Shown in pieces: positions 16,596-26,494 of a stretch of DNA of 39,104 nt. The position numbers and the translations under genes are program-made. Every line of letters starts with the position of its first letter. Positions within the stretch are counted from its first letter, which is position 1. The stretch lies in assembly GCA_029557915.1 (NCBI GenBank), contig JAKQHS010000150.1:1-39104 (forward strand), given 5' to 3'. The notes beneath the pieces were generated by a model. It was not told the DNA's origin and made no database searches. It saw nothing but the letters and a program-made list of their open reading frames with translations. Origin of the DNA: Bacteroidota bacterium. GTDB taxonomy: Bacteria; Bacteroidota; Bacteroidia; Chitinophagales; Saprospiraceae.

Positions 16596-16970
16596 ATGCC
16601 AACCATTAATCAGCTGGTTCGTTCGGGTAGAAAACAGGTTAAAGCCAAAAGTAAATCCCGTGCGCTGGATGCCTGTCCTCAAAAAAGAGGGGTATGTACC
16701 CGTGTATATACCACTACCCCTAAAAAACCGAATTCCGCGCTCCGGAAGGTGGCCAAAGTCCGGATGACCAATGGCATTGAAGTGATCGCTTACATTCCGG
16801 GCGAAGGGCACAACCTGCAGGAGCACTCCATGGTACTGGTTCGCGGGGGCAGGATCAAGGACCTTCCGGGAGTAAGGTATTCCATCGTTCGCGGGGCCAT
16901 CGATACCGCCGGGGTAAACAACCGTAAAAAATCAAGGTCGAGGTACGGGACCAAAAGACCTAAAAAATAA
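16596..16970 (+). CDS. rpsL: 30S ribosomal protein S12
   Basis: This is a 124-residue protein, the normal length. S12 sits at the decoding centre of the small subunit and controls accuracy. The conserved [14 protein letters not shown] segment (39-52) and [22 protein letters not shown] segment (71-92, here with the usual residues) are present. Lys43 and Lys88, the positions changed in most streptomycin-resistant mutants, are both wild type, so S12-based resistance is not expected. It is the first gene of the str operon, behind the promoter at 16490-16519. No obvious Shine-Dalgarno precedes the ATG. Confidence 0.98.
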   Translation: MPTINQLVRSGRKQVKAKSKSRALDACPQKRGVCTRVYTTTPKKPNSALRKVAKVRMTNGIEVIAYIPGEGHNLQEHSMVLVRGGRIKDLPGVRYSIVRGAIDTAGVNNRKKSRSRYGTKRPKK

Positions 16971-17000
16971 TCATTCAACGTCTTAATCTTCCAGTTACCG

Positions 17001-17468
17001 ATGAGGAAAAGAAAACCAAAAGCAAGAGCCATCCAGGGAGACCCCAGGTACAACGACACCCTGGTCAGCCGGTTTATAAACAACCTCCAGTGGAGCGGCA
17101 AAAAATCAGGCGCCCAGTCCATCTTTTATGATGCCATGGATATTGTAAAAGCAAAAAATGCCGAAGAGAACGAACTGGAGATCTGGCGGAAGGCTTTGGA
17201 CAACATCATGCCCCATGTGGAAGTGCGCAGCCGCCGGATCGGGGGAGCTACTTTCCAGATCCCGACCGAACTCCCGGCAAACCGCAAGGTATTTTTTGGC
17301 ATGCAATGGATGATCCGTTATGCCCGCGCCCGTGCCGGGAAAGGCATGGCTGAAAAACTGGCCGCTGAAATCATCGCTGCCCAGAAAGGGGAAGGGGCTG
17401 CCGTTAAGAAAAAAGAAGATATCCATAAAATGGCCGAAGCCAACCGGGCTTTCGCCAGCTTCAGATAA
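17001..17468 (+). CDS. rpsG: 30S ribosomal protein S7
   Basis: This is a 155-residue protein, the usual length. S7 nucleates assembly of the 30S head and contacts the E-site tRNA. The basic N-terminus ([11 protein letters not shown]) and the core [16 protein letters not shown] and [24 protein letters not shown] are typical. It lies 30 bp after rpsL and 29 bp before fusA, as in the classical str operon. In many bacteria S7 is the autoregulator of this operon; no leader structure was verified here. Confidence 0.98.
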   Translation: MRKRKPKARAIQGDPRYNDTLVSRFINNLQWSGKKSGAQSIFYDAMDIVKAKNAEENELEIWRKALDNIMPHVEVRSRRIGGATFQIPTELPANRKVFFGMQWMIRYARARAGKGMAEKLAAEIIAAQKGEGAAVKKKEDIHKMAEANRAFASFR

Positions 17469-17497
17469 ATAAAATCCATCAACAACCATCCAGGCTC

Positions 17498-19636
17498 ATG
17501 GCAGCAAAAGATTTAAGATATACGCGAAACATTGGCATCGCCGCCCATATCGATGCCGGGAAGACGACCACCACGGAGCGTATACTTTATTACACAGGCA
17601 TCACCCACAAGCTGGGTGAGGTGCATGACGGCGCTGCGACCATGGACCATATGGAACAGGAGCAGGAGCGCGGCATCACCATTACCGCCGCAGCCACCAA
17701 AACCGCCTGGAACTGGAATGGAGATGAATACACCATCAATATCATAGATACCCCCGGGCACGTGGATTTCACCGTAGAGGTCGAACGTTCCCTGAGGGTA
17801 CTGGATGGCACCGTCGCTTTGTTTTGCGCGGTTTCCGGCGTAGAACCGCAGTCTGAAACCGTCTGGCGCCAGGCCGACCGCTATAAAGTTCCCCGCATCG
17901 GTTTTGTAAATAAAATGGACCGGTCAGGGGCGGATTTTTTTAATGTCGTCGATGAGGTCCGTACCAAGCTGGGCTCCCGTCCGGTGCCCCTGCAGGTACC
18001 GATCGGCTCCGAACACAATTTTAAGGGAGTGGTGGACCTGATCACCAATAAAGCCATGGTCTGGAACGAAAGCGACCAGGGCATGACATATACGGAGATC
18101 CCCATCCCGGAGGACCTGGCCGGAACCGTGGCCACCTGGAGGGAAAAGATGATGGAAGCGGCTGCCGAATACGACGACGACATCATGCAGAAATATTTCG
18201 ATGACCCTTCTTCCATTTCGGTGAAAGAACTGCAGGCTGCCCTGCGCAAAGCGGTCATCGATATGAAGATCGTGCCGATGATGTGCGGTTCTGCTTTTAA
18301 AAACAAGGGAGTTCAGGCTATGCTCGACGCCGTCTGCACCTTCCTTCCTTCCCCTGCCGATGTGGATGCGGTGGAAGGGATCAATCCGAAAAATGACCAG
18401 AAAGAACTGAGAAAACCGCTCAATTCGGAACCCTTTGCAGCCCTGGCATTCAAAATCGTCAACGACCCCTTCGTAGGGCGCTTGTCCTATATGAGGGTTT
18501 ATTCAGGACGTCTCGAAAACGGGTCCTATATCCTGAATACCCGCTCCGATAAAAAGGAAAGGATTTCCCGCCTGTACCAGATGCATGCCAACAAACAAAA
18601 CCCCATCGAATCCGTCGAAGCCGGGGATATTGCAGCCGCAGTCGGGATGAAAGATATCCGTACCGGAGATACCCTCTGTGATCCGGACAAACCGATCGTT
18701 CTGGAAAGCATGAAATTCCCCGAGCCCGTCATTGGATTGGCCGTGGAACCCAAGACCCAGAAAGACCTGGATAAAATGGGCCTTGCCCTGAATAAACTGG
18801 CCGAAGAAGATCCTACCTTCAAAGTGCGTTTTGACGAAGACACCAACCAAACCATCATCAGCGGCATGGGTGAACTCCACCTGGAGATCATCGTCGACCG
18901 GATGAGAAGGGAATTTGGCGTGGAATGCAACCAGGGCGCCCCGCAGGTCAACTACAAGGAAGCGCTGACCCGCACGGTAAGCCACCGTGAAAAACTGAAA
19001 AAACAAACCGGGGGTTCGGGTCTGTTCGCGGACATTGAATTTGAAATCGGACCCGCAGATGAGGAATTCCTGCAGAGCGAAGATTTTAAGTCCGGCAAGA
19101 CCAAGATGCAGTTTGTGAACGATATCGTGGGAGGTTCTATTCCCCGGGAATTGATCCCCCCGACCCAGAAAGGTTTCCTTTCCATGATGGAAAACGGAGT
19201 CTTGGCCGGATATGCCATCGACAGCATGAAGATCAGGATCTTTGACGGTTCCACCCACACGGTGGACTCCAAACCGGTCGCCTTCGAGTTGTGCGCCAAG
19301 GAAGGTTTCCGGGCGGCGGCCCCCAAAGCGGGACCGGTCATTCTCGAACCGATCATGAAACTGGAAGTGGTCACCCCGGAAGAATTTGTCGGTCCCGTGA
19401 TCGGCGACCTCAACCGGAGAAGGGGCATGCCCAAAGGCCAGGAATTGCGGCCCGGATCTGCAGTGGCCATTCAGGCCGATGTACCGCTTTCCGAGATGTT
19501 TGGATATGTAACCCAGTTGCGGACCATCACCTCCGGCCGGGCGAGTTCGACCATGGAATTTTCGCATTACGCCCAGGTGCCTTCCGGCATTGCGACGGAT
19601 GTCATTGACAAAGCAAAAGGAGCCGTAAAGGCTTGA
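17498..19636 (+). CDS. fusA: Elongation factor G
   Basis: This is a 712-residue translational GTPase that drives tRNA-mRNA translocation on the ribosome. All G motifs are visible: the P-loop [11 protein letters not shown] (16-26), [10 protein letters not shown] in switch I, DTPGHVDF in switch II and [10 protein letters not shown] for guanine recognition. The C-terminal domains IV-V include [18 protein letters not shown] and RRGMPKGQ. Position in the str operon between S7 and S10 supports the canonical factor rather than a ribosome-recycling or tetracycline-protection paralogue. In this operon tufA does not follow; rpsJ comes next. Confidence 0.98.
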   Translation: MAAKDLRYTRNIGIAAHIDAGKTTTTERILYYTGITHKLGEVHDGAATMDHMEQEQERGITITAAATKTAWNWNGDEYTINIIDTPGHVDFTVEVERSLRVLDGTVALFCAVSGVEPQSETVWRQADRYKVPRIGFVNKMDRSGADFFNVVDEVRTKLGSRPVPLQVPIGSEHNFKGVVDLITNKAMVWNESDQGMTYTEIPIPEDLAGTVATWREKMMEAAAEYDDDIMQKYFDDPSSISVKELQAALRKAVIDMKIVPMMCGSAFKNKGVQAMLDAVCTFLPSPADVDAVEGINPKNDQKELRKPLNSEPFAALAFKIVNDPFVGRLSYMRVYSGRLENGSYILNTRSDKKERISRLYQMHANKQNPIESVEAGDIAAAVGMKDIRTGDTLCDPDKPIVLESMKFPEPVIGLAVEPKTQKDLDKMGLALNKLAEEDPTFKVRFDEDTNQTIISGMGELHLEIIVDRMRREFGVECNQGAPQVNYKEALTRTVSHREKLKKQTGGSGLFADIEFEIGPADEEFLQSEDFKSGKTKMQFVNDIVGGSIPRELIPPTQKGFLSMMENGVLAGYAIDSMKIRIFDGSTHTVDSKPVAFELCAKEGFRAAAPKAGPVILEPIMKLEVVTPEEFVGPVIGDLNRRRGMPKGQELRPGSAVAIQADVPLSEMFGYVTQLRTITSGRASSTMEFSHYAQVPSGIATDVIDKAKGAVKA

Positions 19637-19673
19637 ACATAAGGATATATTATTAAATCATTGAAATAGGGAA

Positions 19674-19982
19674 ATGAATCAAAAAATTAGAATCAAACTC
19701 CGCTCTTATGACCACAACCTGGTCGATAAGTCGACGGAGAAGATCGTAAAGACGGTCCGCTCCAGCGGCGCTGTAGTTACCGGTCCGATTCCGCTGCCCT
19801 CCGAGAGAGAAGTTTATACCGTGTTGCGCTCGCCACACGTCAATAAAAAAGCTCGGGAGCAGTTCCAACTTCGGACCCATAAGCGCCTCATCGAAATTTA
19901 CACCCCGACGCAAAAGACGGTGGACGCGCTATCCAAATTAGAGCTCCCGTCTGGTGTTGATATCCAGGTGAAACTCACCTGA
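19674..19982 (+). CDS. rpsJ: 30S ribosomal protein S10
   Basis: This is a 102-residue protein, close to the usual 103. S10 is part of the 30S head and in other bacteria also joins transcription antitermination as NusE. Typical segments are [36 protein letters not shown] and [13 protein letters not shown]. It lies 37 bp after fusA. A 110-bp gap separates it from rplC, the largest spacing inside the S10 block. Confidence 0.98.
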   Translation: MNQKIRIKLRSYDHNLVDKSTEKIVKTVRSSGAVVTGPIPLPSEREVYTVLRSPHVNKKAREQFQLRTHKRLIEIYTPTQKTVDALSKLELPSGVDIQVKLT

Positions 19983-20092
19983 TAGCAGGGTCTTTAATTG
20001 AATTAATTTTTTTGCCATGAGGATGCAAGGGCCCATTGGGTGCGGGCGTCCGGCAGGCAGATATTCTGTTTAAAAATTAAAAACACTGAAAA
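19983..20092 (+). other. Longer spacer between rpsJ and rplC
   Basis: This 110-bp gap is much longer than the 4-60 bp gaps around it. It has an AT-rich start (ATTAATTTTTTT), a GC-rich middle with small inverted repeats (GCCC at 20030-20033 with GGGC at 20043-20046) and an AT-rich end before the GTG start of rplC. It could hold a control structure such as an L4-type attenuator, but no stem strong enough to call was found. No full TAnnTTTG box was seen. Confidence 0.35.
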
Positions 20093-20716
20093 GTGAACGG
20101 ATTAATTGGAAAAAAGGTAGGCATGACCAGCATCTATGACGATGCGGGAAAATACATTGCCTGTACGGTTGTGGAAGCCGGTCCAAACGTGGTCACCCAG
20201 GTCAAAACGGATGATACGGATGGCTATTTTGCCCTGCAGCTCGGATTTGGGGAAGCAAAACCCAAGAATACCAGCCAGCAGATGAAAGGGCATTTTGAGA
20301 AGGTCAAAACCACTCCCAAACAAAAACTGGTGGAGTTCAGGGATTTTCCCCTCGCCAAAGCGGCCGGGGACAAGGTCACCGTCGACGAGGTTTTTAAGCC
20401 GGGGGATACCGTTCATGCAGTGGGCACTTCCAAGGGAAAAGGATTCCAGGGCGTCGTGAAAAGGCATGGTTTCGGGGGCGTTGGTGAATTGACCCACGGC
20501 CAGCACGACCGGCAAAGGGCTCCCGGTTCCGTAGGTTCTTCCTCTTATCCAAGCAAGGTGTTCAAAGGTCTGAGAATGGCCGGTCGCACCGGGGGCGAGC
20601 GGGTGAAAGTGAGAAATCTGAAAGTCGTAAAAATATTTCCGGATCAGAATTTATTGGTCATTCGCGGAGCAATTCCCGGACACAATGGTTCTTATGTAAT
20701 TATTGAAAAAAAGTAA
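20093..20716 (+). CDS. rplC: 50S ribosomal protein L3
   Basis: This is a 207-residue protein, close to the usual 209. L3 is one of the first proteins bound in large-subunit assembly and reaches toward the peptidyl transferase centre. Conserved segments are [46 protein letters not shown] and [11 protein letters not shown]. The start is GTG, chosen because it gives [12 protein letters not shown], the normal N-terminus; no ATG lies nearby in frame upstream. It is followed by rplD after 3 bp. Confidence 0.97.
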   Translation: MNGLIGKKVGMTSIYDDAGKYIACTVVEAGPNVVTQVKTDDTDGYFALQLGFGEAKPKNTSQQMKGHFEKVKTTPKQKLVEFRDFPLAKAAGDKVTVDEVFKPGDTVHAVGTSKGKGFQGVVKRHGFGGVGELTHGQHDRQRAPGSVGSSSYPSKVFKGLRMAGRTGGERVKVRNLKVVKIFPDQNLLVIRGAIPGHNGSYVIIEKK

Positions 20717-20719
20717 GCC

Positions 20720-21358
20720 ATGAAAGTATCTGTATTTAATACCCAGGGAGCGGACACCGGCAGGCAGGTCGAATTGCCCGAAGCCATTTTCGGGATCGAG
20801 CCCAACAAACACGCGGTATGGCTTGACGTGAAGGCCTACCTGGCCAATCAGCGCCAGGGTACGGCGGAGACCAAGGAAAGAAACCTGATTTCCGGCTCCA
20901 CCCGCAAGCTGCACAAGCAGAAAGGTACCGGGGGATCCCGGAAAGGGGACATCAAAAACCCGGTTTTCCGCGGAGGAGGCACCATTTTCGGCCCCAATCC
21001 CAGGGATTACAGCGAAAAAGTAAACAAAAAGGTAAAAACCCTGGCCCGCAAATCGGTCCTTTCCGACAAGGCCGCCCAGGGCAAAGTCATGGTGATCGAA
21101 GACTTTTCGTTCGACAAACCGCGGACCAAAGAGCTGTCAGCCGTTTTGAAAAACCTGAAGGTGCTGGATAAAAAAGCCCTTTTTGTAATTCCCGATTACG
21201 ACCAGTCCCTCATCCTTTCGGGCCGCAACCTGCCCAAAACCAGGCTGCTGCATGCCCGGGACCTCAATACCTATTCCATCCTACACTCCAATGTGGTGGT
21301 GGTCGCCGAGAGCGCCCTGCCCAAACTGGAAGAAACCCTTTTATCCACCGCCAAATAA
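20720..21358 (+). CDS. rplD: 50S ribosomal protein L4
   Basis: This is a 212-residue protein. L4 has a globular domain and a long loop lining the peptide exit tunnel, visible here as KLHKQKGTGGSRKGDIKNP and FRGGGTIFGPNPRDYS. In E. coli L4 also represses its own operon; whether that holds here is unknown. It starts 3 bp after rplC and ends 8 bp before rplW, as expected in the S10 operon. Confidence 0.98.
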   Translation: MKVSVFNTQGADTGRQVELPEAIFGIEPNKHAVWLDVKAYLANQRQGTAETKERNLISGSTRKLHKQKGTGGSRKGDIKNPVFRGGGTIFGPNPRDYSEKVNKKVKTLARKSVLSDKAAQGKVMVIEDFSFDKPRTKELSAVLKNLKVLDKKALFVIPDYDQSLILSGRNLPKTRLLHARDLNTYSILHSNVVVVAESALPKLEETLLSTAK

Positions 21359-21366
21359 GCTGACCT

Positions 21367-21663
21367 ATGGAAAAAAAGATCTTAATCCGGCCCATCATCT
21401 CGGAGAAAGCTGAAAAACTCAGCAGCGCCCAACCCAGGTATACCTTCCTGGTCAACAAAGACGCCAATAAAATAGAAATCCAGAAAGCGGTACAGCAGCA
21501 TTACGGCGTTACCGTGAAAGACGTAAATACCTTGACCAATCCCGGAAAGAAAAAGTCCAGGTCTACCAAAAGAAGGGTAAGCGTCGGCATTAAACCTTCT
21601 TACAAAAAAGCGGTCGTCACGCTGAATGAAGGGGACAGTATCAATATCTATGGTGAAATTTAA
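21367..21663 (+). CDS. rplW: 50S ribosomal protein L23
   Basis: This is a 98-residue protein, the normal length. L23 sits at the tunnel exit and is the docking site for trigger factor and the signal recognition particle. Typical segments are LIRPIISEKAEKL, YTFLVNKDANKIEIQKAVQQHYGVTVKDVNTL and the basic GKKKSRSTKRRVSVG loop. It lies 8 bp after rplD and 17 bp before rplB. Confidence 0.97.
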   Translation: MEKKILIRPIISEKAEKLSSAQPRYTFLVNKDANKIEIQKAVQQHYGVTVKDVNTLTNPGKKKSRSTKRRVSVGIKPSYKKAVVTLNEGDSINIYGEI

Positions 21664-21680
21664 TTTAAACAGGGTAAGTC

Positions 21681-22523
21681 ATGCCAGTAAGAAAATTTAA
21701 ACCAGTCACCCCGGGAACCCGTTTCCGGATCGCCAATACCTATACGGAAATCACCAAGGATGTACCGGAAAAGAGCCTGGTGAAGGCGCTGACCGATGTT
21801 GCGGGCAGGAACAACCAGGGCCGGATGACCATGCGTTACCGGGGAGGCGGCCACAAGCGGCAATACCGGGTCATCGATTTTAAACGGGATAAGGACGGAG
21901 TCCCCGCTACCGTGCACTCCATTGAATACGATCCCAACCGTACGGCTTATATCGCCCTATTGCATTACGCCGACGGGGAGAAAAGATATATGATCGCGCC
22001 GAATGGCCTGAAAGTGGGCCAGAAAGTGATGTCCGGCAAAGATGCCGAACCGGAAGTGGGCAATACCCTTTACCTCCGGGATGTGCCGCTCGGCACCTCC
22101 ATCCACGCGATCGAATTGCATCCGCACCAGGGAGCCGCCCTGGCCCGCAGCGCGGGGACCTATGCCGAACTGACCGGCAAGGAAGACCGTTATGCCGTGG
22201 TCAAGATGCCGTCCGGGGAAGTCCGCCGGATCCTGATCCAGTGCCGTGCCACGATTGGCACGACTTCCAATCCCGACCACAGCCAGACTATTTTGGGCAA
22301 AGCCGGAAGAAGCCGCCACAGGGGGATCCGCCCCAGGAACCGCGGGGTGGCCATGAATCCGGTCGATCACCCGATGGGGGGTGGGGAAGGACGTGCCTCC
22401 GGGGGCCATCCCAGGTCGAGAAATGCCAAAAAAGCTAAAGGGGCCAAGACCAGGAATAAGAATAAAAAATCAGAAAAACTGGTTATCTCCCACCGGAATG
22501 CTAAAAAATCTCAAGGTAAATAA
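21681..22523 (+). CDS. rplB: 50S ribosomal protein L2
   Basis: This is a 280-residue protein, slightly longer than the usual 273. L2 joins the subunits and supports peptidyl transfer. The N-terminal [13 protein letters not shown], the RNA-binding [19 protein letters not shown] and the C-terminal [19 protein letters not shown], with the key histidine in VDHPMGGG, are all present. The last ~40 residues are very basic ([18 protein letters not shown]). It sits between rplW and rpsS in canonical order. Confidence 0.98.
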   Translation: MPVRKFKPVTPGTRFRIANTYTEITKDVPEKSLVKALTDVAGRNNQGRMTMRYRGGGHKRQYRVIDFKRDKDGVPATVHSIEYDPNRTAYIALLHYADGEKRYMIAPNGLKVGQKVMSGKDAEPEVGNTLYLRDVPLGTSIHAIELHPHQGAALARSAGTYAELTGKEDRYAVVKMPSGEVRRILIQCRATIGTTSNPDHSQTILGKAGRSRHRGIRPRNRGVAMNPVDHPMGGGEGRASGGHPRSRNAKKAKGAKTRNKNKKSEKLVISHRNAKKSQGK

Positions 22524-22534
22524 AGAAGCAAGTC

Positions 22535-22813
22535 ATGGCAAGATCAATTAAAAAAGGACCTTATGTTTTTCACAAGCTGCTGAAAAAAGTGAGCGTGAAC
22601 AAACAAGCCAATAAAAAAACGGTCATCAAAACCTGGTCCAGGGCATCAATGATCATCCCGGACATGGTCGGGGAGACCATTGCGGTGCACAACGGCAAAA
22701 CTTTTATACCAGTATATGTCACGGAAAACATGGTCGGCCATAAACTGGGCGAATTTTCTCCAACCCGCACCTTCCGGGGCCATTCGGGCAACCGTAAGGA
22801 CGAAGGCAAATAA
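22535..22813 (+). CDS. rpsS: 30S ribosomal protein S19
   Basis: This is a 92-residue protein, exactly the usual length. S19 lies in the 30S head next to S13 and contacts A-site tRNA. The segments [41 protein letters not shown] and [16 protein letters not shown] are standard. It lies 11 bp after rplB and 28 bp before rplV. Confidence 0.98.
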   Translation: MARSIKKGPYVFHKLLKKVSVNKQANKKTVIKTWSRASMIIPDMVGETIAVHNGKTFIPVYVTENMVGHKLGEFSPTRTFRGHSGNRKDEGK

Positions 22814-22841
22814 ATCAACTAATCACCAAAATTTGTAGATC

Positions 22842-23243
22842 ATGGAAGCAGTAGCTCATTTGAGAAATGGTCATGGATCCGCCCGCAAAATCAGGCTGGT
22901 GGTGGACAACATCCGGGGTAAAAAAGTGGTGGATGCCCTCAACATCCTCAAGTTTACCAAAAAAGATTCAGCCTACTGGGTGGAAAAGGCGCTGATTTCC
23001 GCGGTGGCCAACTGGGAAATCAAAAGCGAACAATCCGGGAATACGGATGCTTATGACCTGGTGATCTCCAAAGCCTTTGTGGGCGGGGGACCGGTTTTGA
23101 AAAGATTTCAGCCTGCCCCGCATGGAAGGGCCCACCGCATCCGGAAAAGATCAAATCACCTCACCCTGGTGGTGAGCAATTCGGTGCCGCTGCCTTCGGA
23201 GGCACAGCAGGAACCGGAAGCACAAGAAGCACAGGAAGCATAA
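22842..23243 (+). CDS. rplV: 50S ribosomal protein L22
   Basis: This 133-residue protein is longer than the ~110 of E. coli. L22 lines the peptide tunnel with a long beta hairpin, seen here as GGGPVLKRFQPAPHGRAHRIRKRSNHLTLVV. The extra C-terminus (about residues 114-133) is a low-complexity acidic Glu/Gln/Ala tail. It lies between rpsS and rpsC. Confidence 0.97.
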   Translation: MEAVAHLRNGHGSARKIRLVVDNIRGKKVVDALNILKFTKKDSAYWVEKALISAVANWEIKSEQSGNTDAYDLVISKAFVGGGPVLKRFQPAPHGRAHRIRKRSNHLTLVVSNSVPLPSEAQQEPEAQEAQEA

Positions 23244-23273
23244 CAATTAACCAGAATATTTTATAAAAATCAT

Positions 23274-24080
23274 ATGGGTCAAAAAGTAAATCCGATAGGA
23301 AGCCGACTGGGAATCATCCGGGGATGGGATTCAAACTGGTTTGGTGGCAAGTCCATGGCTAAGAAAGTCGTTGAAGACGAACAAATCAGGAAATACCTCT
23401 TCGCAAGGGTGGAAAAAGGCGGGATTGCCAAAGTAGTGATCGAACGGACACTCAAAAGAATCACCCTGACCATTCATACTTCCAGGCCGGGCATCATCAT
23501 CGGAAAAGGCGGTACGGAAGTCGACAAGATCCGCGAGGAACTGAAAAAACTGGCCGGCAGCGATGTCCAGATCAATATCATGGAGATCCGTAAACCCGAA
23601 CTGGAAGCGACCATCGTCGGCGAATCCATAGCCAAACAGATCGAATCCAGGATCAATTACCGGAGAGCGATCAAATCGTCCATCCAGTCCACCATGCGGG
23701 CCGGGGCCGAGGGCATCAAAGTCCGGATTTCCGGCCGGCTGAATGGAGCCGAGATGTCCCGTTCGGAAGAATACAAGGAAGGGAGGACCCCCCTGCATAC
23801 TTTCCGGGCCGACATTGATTATGCCCTGGCGGAAGCACAGACGGTGTATGGAAAGATCGGCATCAAGACCTGGATTTGTAAAGGAGAGATCCTGACCAAA
23901 CGGGATTTGTCCCCCAATATCGGCCTGGTTAAGAAAGATTCAGCGGGCGGCGATCGCAGGGATGACCGTGGTGGAAGAAGACGCCCGGGTGGCGGAGGTA
24001 GAGGAGACCGTGGCCGCGGAGAAAGAGGAGGGGATCGGGACGATCGCGGAGGCCGTGGAAGGAGAAATAACCAGGATTAA
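23274..24080 (+). CDS. rpsC: 30S ribosomal protein S3 with an RG/RD-rich C-terminal tail
   Basis: This 268-residue protein is about 35 longer than E. coli S3 (233). S3 forms part of the mRNA entry tunnel and helps unwind mRNA. The N-terminal [21 protein letters not shown], the KH-domain loop [13 protein letters not shown] and the C-terminal core [25 protein letters not shown] are normal. From about residue 224 to the end the protein becomes a low-complexity tail of Gly, Arg and Asp (repeats of the [18 protein letters not shown] kind), which looks disordered and RNA-binding. The tail bases keep the gene's reading frame to a clean stop, so it is unlikely to be an error. Confidence 0.97.
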   Translation: MGQKVNPIGSRLGIIRGWDSNWFGGKSMAKKVVEDEQIRKYLFARVEKGGIAKVVIERTLKRITLTIHTSRPGIIIGKGGTEVDKIREELKKLAGSDVQINIMEIRKPELEATIVGESIAKQIESRINYRRAIKSSIQSTMRAGAEGIKVRISGRLNGAEMSRSEEYKEGRTPLHTFRADIDYALAEAQTVYGKIGIKTWICKGEILTKRDLSPNIGLVKKDSAGGDRRDDRGGRRRPGGGGRGDRGRGERGGDRDDRGGRGRRNNQD

Positions 24081-24096
24081 TTTTGCAAAAACGATG

Positions 24097-24104
24097 TACC
24101 TTTG
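24097..24104 (+). promoter_or_regulatory. Possible internal promoter -7 box ahead of rplP
   Basis: TACCTTTG at 24097-24104 matches the Bacteroidota -7 consensus TAnnTTTG. It lies 25 bp ahead of the rplP start in a 48-bp gap that is otherwise AT-rich. The upstream TTTTG (24081-24085) is only 11 nt away, shorter than the usual ~18-20, so the -33 element is poor. It may give secondary transcription of the second half of the cluster. Confidence 0.35.
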
Positions 24105-24128
24105 CCAAACTTTTTTCAAAAATAAGAC

Positions 24129-24542
24129 ATGTTACAGCCTAAACGACAGAAATACCGTAAGCAACAGAAGGGCAGAAACCGGGGGGTTGCCGTCAAGGGA
24201 AGCACCATTTCTTTTGGTTCTTATGCCTTGAAATCCATGGAGTTAGGAAGGATCACCAACCGGCAGCTGGAAGCAGCCCGTATCGCGATGACCCGCGAAA
24301 TCAAACGTGAAGGCCAGGTCTGGATCCGGATTTTCCCGGACAAGCCGATTACCAAAAAACCCGCGGAAGTGAGGATGGGTAAGGGAAAAGGTGCCGTAGA
24401 ATATTTTGTCGCCCTGGTCCAGCCCGGCAGGATCCTGTTTGAAATGGACGGCACTTCCACGGAAGCCGCCACCAAAGCGCTGAATATGGCAGCTCAGAAA
24501 CTGCCCATCAAAACAAAAATTGTCATCCGTCACGATTTATAA
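24129..24542 (+). CDS. rplP: 50S ribosomal protein L16
   Basis: This is a 137-residue protein, the usual length. L16 binds near the A-site tRNA and the peptidyl transferase centre. Standard segments are [68 protein letters not shown] and [21 protein letters not shown] possible -7 box lies 25 bp upstream. rpmC follows after 11 bp. Confidence 0.98.
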   Translation: MLQPKRQKYRKQQKGRNRGVAVKGSTISFGSYALKSMELGRITNRQLEAARIAMTREIKREGQVWIRIFPDKPITKKPAEVRMGKGKGAVEYFVALVQPGRILFEMDGTSTEAATKALNMAAQKLPIKTKIVIRHDL

Positions 24543-24553
24543 TAACGATCACC

Positions 24554-24814
24554 ATGGCCAATAAAAAGAATCAGGATATAAAGGAGATGTCTCCCACCGA
24601 TATCAGCAACAGTCTGATCGAAACCCGGATAGACCTGCAAAAAGCCCGGTTTACCCACGCGGTCAAAGGGCTCGACAATCCCAAGCAGATCACCGGCATG
24701 AGGAAAAAAATTGCCCGTCTGAAAACGGAAGAAAGGGCCCGCCAGATCCAGGCGATGACCGAGGCGGAAAAAGCCGGAAGATCCAAAATCAGGGCCAGAA
24801 GAAGCAAATCATAA
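24554..24814 (+). CDS. rpmC: 50S ribosomal protein L29
   Basis: This 86-residue protein is longer than the ~63-70 typical of L29. L29 lies at the tunnel exit beside L23. The helical hairpin is recognisable (MSPTDISNSLIETRIDLQKARF, LDNPKQITGMRKKIARLKTEERAR). The extra length is at both ends: a short N-terminal KKNQDIK and a basic C-terminal RSKIRARRSKS. Position between rplP and rpsQ is canonical. Confidence 0.95.
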   Translation: MANKKNQDIKEMSPTDISNSLIETRIDLQKARFTHAVKGLDNPKQITGMRKKIARLKTEERARQIQAMTEAEKAGRSKIRARRSKS

Positions 24815-24846
24815 TGAAGGACCTCGTCCTTTGAAAAATATAAGAC

Positions 24847-25131
24847 ATGGAACAGAATTCAGAAGTAAAAGAGAAAGCGCCCAGGAAAATCCGCAAAACC
24901 AGGGTTGGAGTGGTCACCAGCGCCAAAATGCAGAAAAGCATTACCGTTTCCCTGGATATAAAGGTCATGCACCCGAAGTATGGCAAGTTTTTGCACAAGA
25001 CCACCAAATTCATGGCCCACGATGAAAAAAATGAGGCCCGGGAAGGGGATACCGTTAAAATCATGGAAACCCGGCCTTTGAGCAAAAACAAAAGCTGGAG
25101 GCTGGTTGAAATCATTGAGCGAGCCAAATAA
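24847..25131 (+). CDS. rpsQ: 30S ribosomal protein S17
   Basis: This is a 94-residue protein. S17 is a primary 16S rRNA-binding protein with an OB fold. Segments [38 protein letters not shown] and [23 protein letters not shown] are typical. The N-terminal ~12 residues ([12 protein letters not shown]) extend beyond the E. coli protein. It ends 40 bp before the true start of rplN. Confidence 0.97.
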   Translation: MEQNSEVKEKAPRKIRKTRVGVVTSAKMQKSITVSLDIKVMHPKYGKFLHKTTKFMAHDEKNEAREGDTVKIMETRPLSKNKSWRLVEIIERAK

Positions 25132-25171
25132 TCCAACCATTGCAAGAATTTATTTTAAATCAACAGGGATC

Positions 25172-25540
25172 ATGATACAGACTGAATCAAAATTAAATGT
25201 GGCAGACAACAGCGGGGCCAAGATCGTGCAGTGCATCCGGGTGTTGGGGAGCACGCGCCGCAGGTATGCCGGGGTGGGCGATGTGATCGTGGTTTCGGTG
25301 AAAGACGCCACGCCGACCGGCGGGATAAAAAAAGGAACGGTGTCCAAAGCGGTCATCGTCCGGACCACCCAGCCCATTCACCGCAAGGACGGGTCCTACA
25401 TCCGTTTTGATGACAATGCCGTAGTGCTCCTGACCAACGCCGATGAACCCAGAGGTACCCGTATTTTCGGGCCGGTCGCCCGGGAACTCCGCGACAAAAA
25501 TTATATGAGAATCATTTCCCTTGCACCCGAAGTATTATAA
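25172..25540 (+). CDS. rplN: 50S ribosomal protein L14
   Basis: This is a 122-residue protein, the normal length. The ATG at 25172 gives the standard N-terminus [17 protein letters not shown]; the frame stays open upstream to 25106 inside rpsQ, but a start there would add 22 non-conserved residues. L14 forms intersubunit bridges with 16S rRNA. Core segments: [51 protein letters not shown] and [10 protein letters not shown]. Confidence 0.97.
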   Translation: MIQTESKLNVADNSGAKIVQCIRVLGSTRRRYAGVGDVIVVSVKDATPTGGIKKGTVSKAVIVRTTQPIHRKDGSYIRFDDNAVVLLTNADEPRGTRIFGPVARELRDKNYMRIISLAPEVL

Positions 25541-25564
25541 TTAACAGGACTGAATCCAGCAGAT

Positions 25565-25915
25565 ATGATCACAAAATCAAAAAATAAAATCCGGCGTTTT
25601 GCCCCCAAACTTAACCTTAAGAAGGGAGACCAGGTCATCGTCATTTCCGGTGATCAGAAAGGCAAAAAGGGAGAAGTGCAGAAGGTGATGAAAGAAACCC
25701 TTAAGGCCATTGTGACCGATGTCAATATGGTCAAAAGGCATACCAAACCCACCAACAACAATCCCGGGGGCATCCGTGAAATACCCGCCCCGATCTATAT
25801 CTCCAAGCTTATGCTGCTGGATCCCAAAAGCGGGGAGCCTACCCGCGTCGGCCGCCGGACCGAAAACGGCAAATCCGTGCGGTATGCAAAAAAATCAGGT
25901 CAAACGATTAAGTGA
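25565..25915 (+). CDS. rplX: 50S ribosomal protein L24
   Basis: This is a 116-residue protein, slightly longer than the usual 104. L24 starts large-subunit assembly. The KOW motif is seen in LKKGDQVIVISGDQKGKKGEVQKV, followed by VNMVKRHTKPTNNNPGGIREIPAPI. Order rplN-rplX-rplE is standard for the spc operon. The stop is 7 bp before rplE. Confidence 0.97.
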   Translation: MITKSKNKIRRFAPKLNLKKGDQVIVISGDQKGKKGEVQKVMKETLKAIVTDVNMVKRHTKPTNNNPGGIREIPAPIYISKLMLLDPKSGEPTRVGRRTENGKSVRYAKKSGQTIK

Positions 25916-25922
25916 TTGAGTT

Positions 25923-26480
25923 ATGAAATATACACCTAGACTGAAGCAGCAATATACCGAAGAGGTGGTGCCCAAATTGAAGGAGCAATTCAATTATAAA
26001 ACCATCATGCAGGTCCCCCGGCTGATGAAAATCTGCATCAACCAGGGAGTGGGCGAAGCCACCCAGGACCGCAAAGTCGTGGATATCGCCTGTACCGAGA
26101 TATCCCAGATTACGGGTCAGAAAGCCGTGCCCACCAAATCCAAGAAGGCCATCTCCAATTTCAAATTGCGTGAAAACATGCACATTGGGGCCCGGGTGAC
26201 GCTCCGCGGCGATAAAATGTATGAATTCCTGGACCGCCTGATTTCGGTTGCCTTGCCCCGGGTAAGGGACTTCAGGGGTATCAATGATAAAAGCTTTGAC
26301 GGCCGGGGCAACTTCAGCATGGGCATTACCGAACAGATCATCTTCCCTGAAATTGACCTGGACAAAGTGAATAAAATTTCCGGAATGGATATTTCCATTG
26401 TGACTTCGGCCAGAACGGATAAGGAGGCCTTTGCCCTCCTGTCCAGCCTCGGGATTCCCTTTAAAAACCAGAAAAATTAA
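25923..26480 (+). CDS. rplE: 50S ribosomal protein L5
   Basis: This is a 185-residue protein, close to the usual 179. L5 binds 5S rRNA and contacts P-site tRNA. Typical segments: [67 protein letters not shown] and [15 protein letters not shown]. It starts 7 bp after rplX and ends 14 bp before rpsN. Confidence 0.98.
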   Translation: MKYTPRLKQQYTEEVVPKLKEQFNYKTIMQVPRLMKICINQGVGEATQDRKVVDIACTEISQITGQKAVPTKSKKAISNFKLRENMHIGARVTLRGDKMYEFLDRLISVALPRVRDFRGINDKSFDGRGNFSMGITEQIIFPEIDLDKVNKISGMDISIVTSARTDKEAFALLSSLGIPFKNQKN

Positions 26481-26494
26481 TTACCACCTTCACC

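Noticed and set aside
16596-16970. Possible streptomycin-resistance allele of rpsL
   Set aside because: Lys43 and Lys88 are both the wild-type residues.
18503-19567. A 354-codon open frame antisense to fusA
   Set aside because: It mirrors the codon pattern of the strongly conserved EF-G gene and has no family features of its own.
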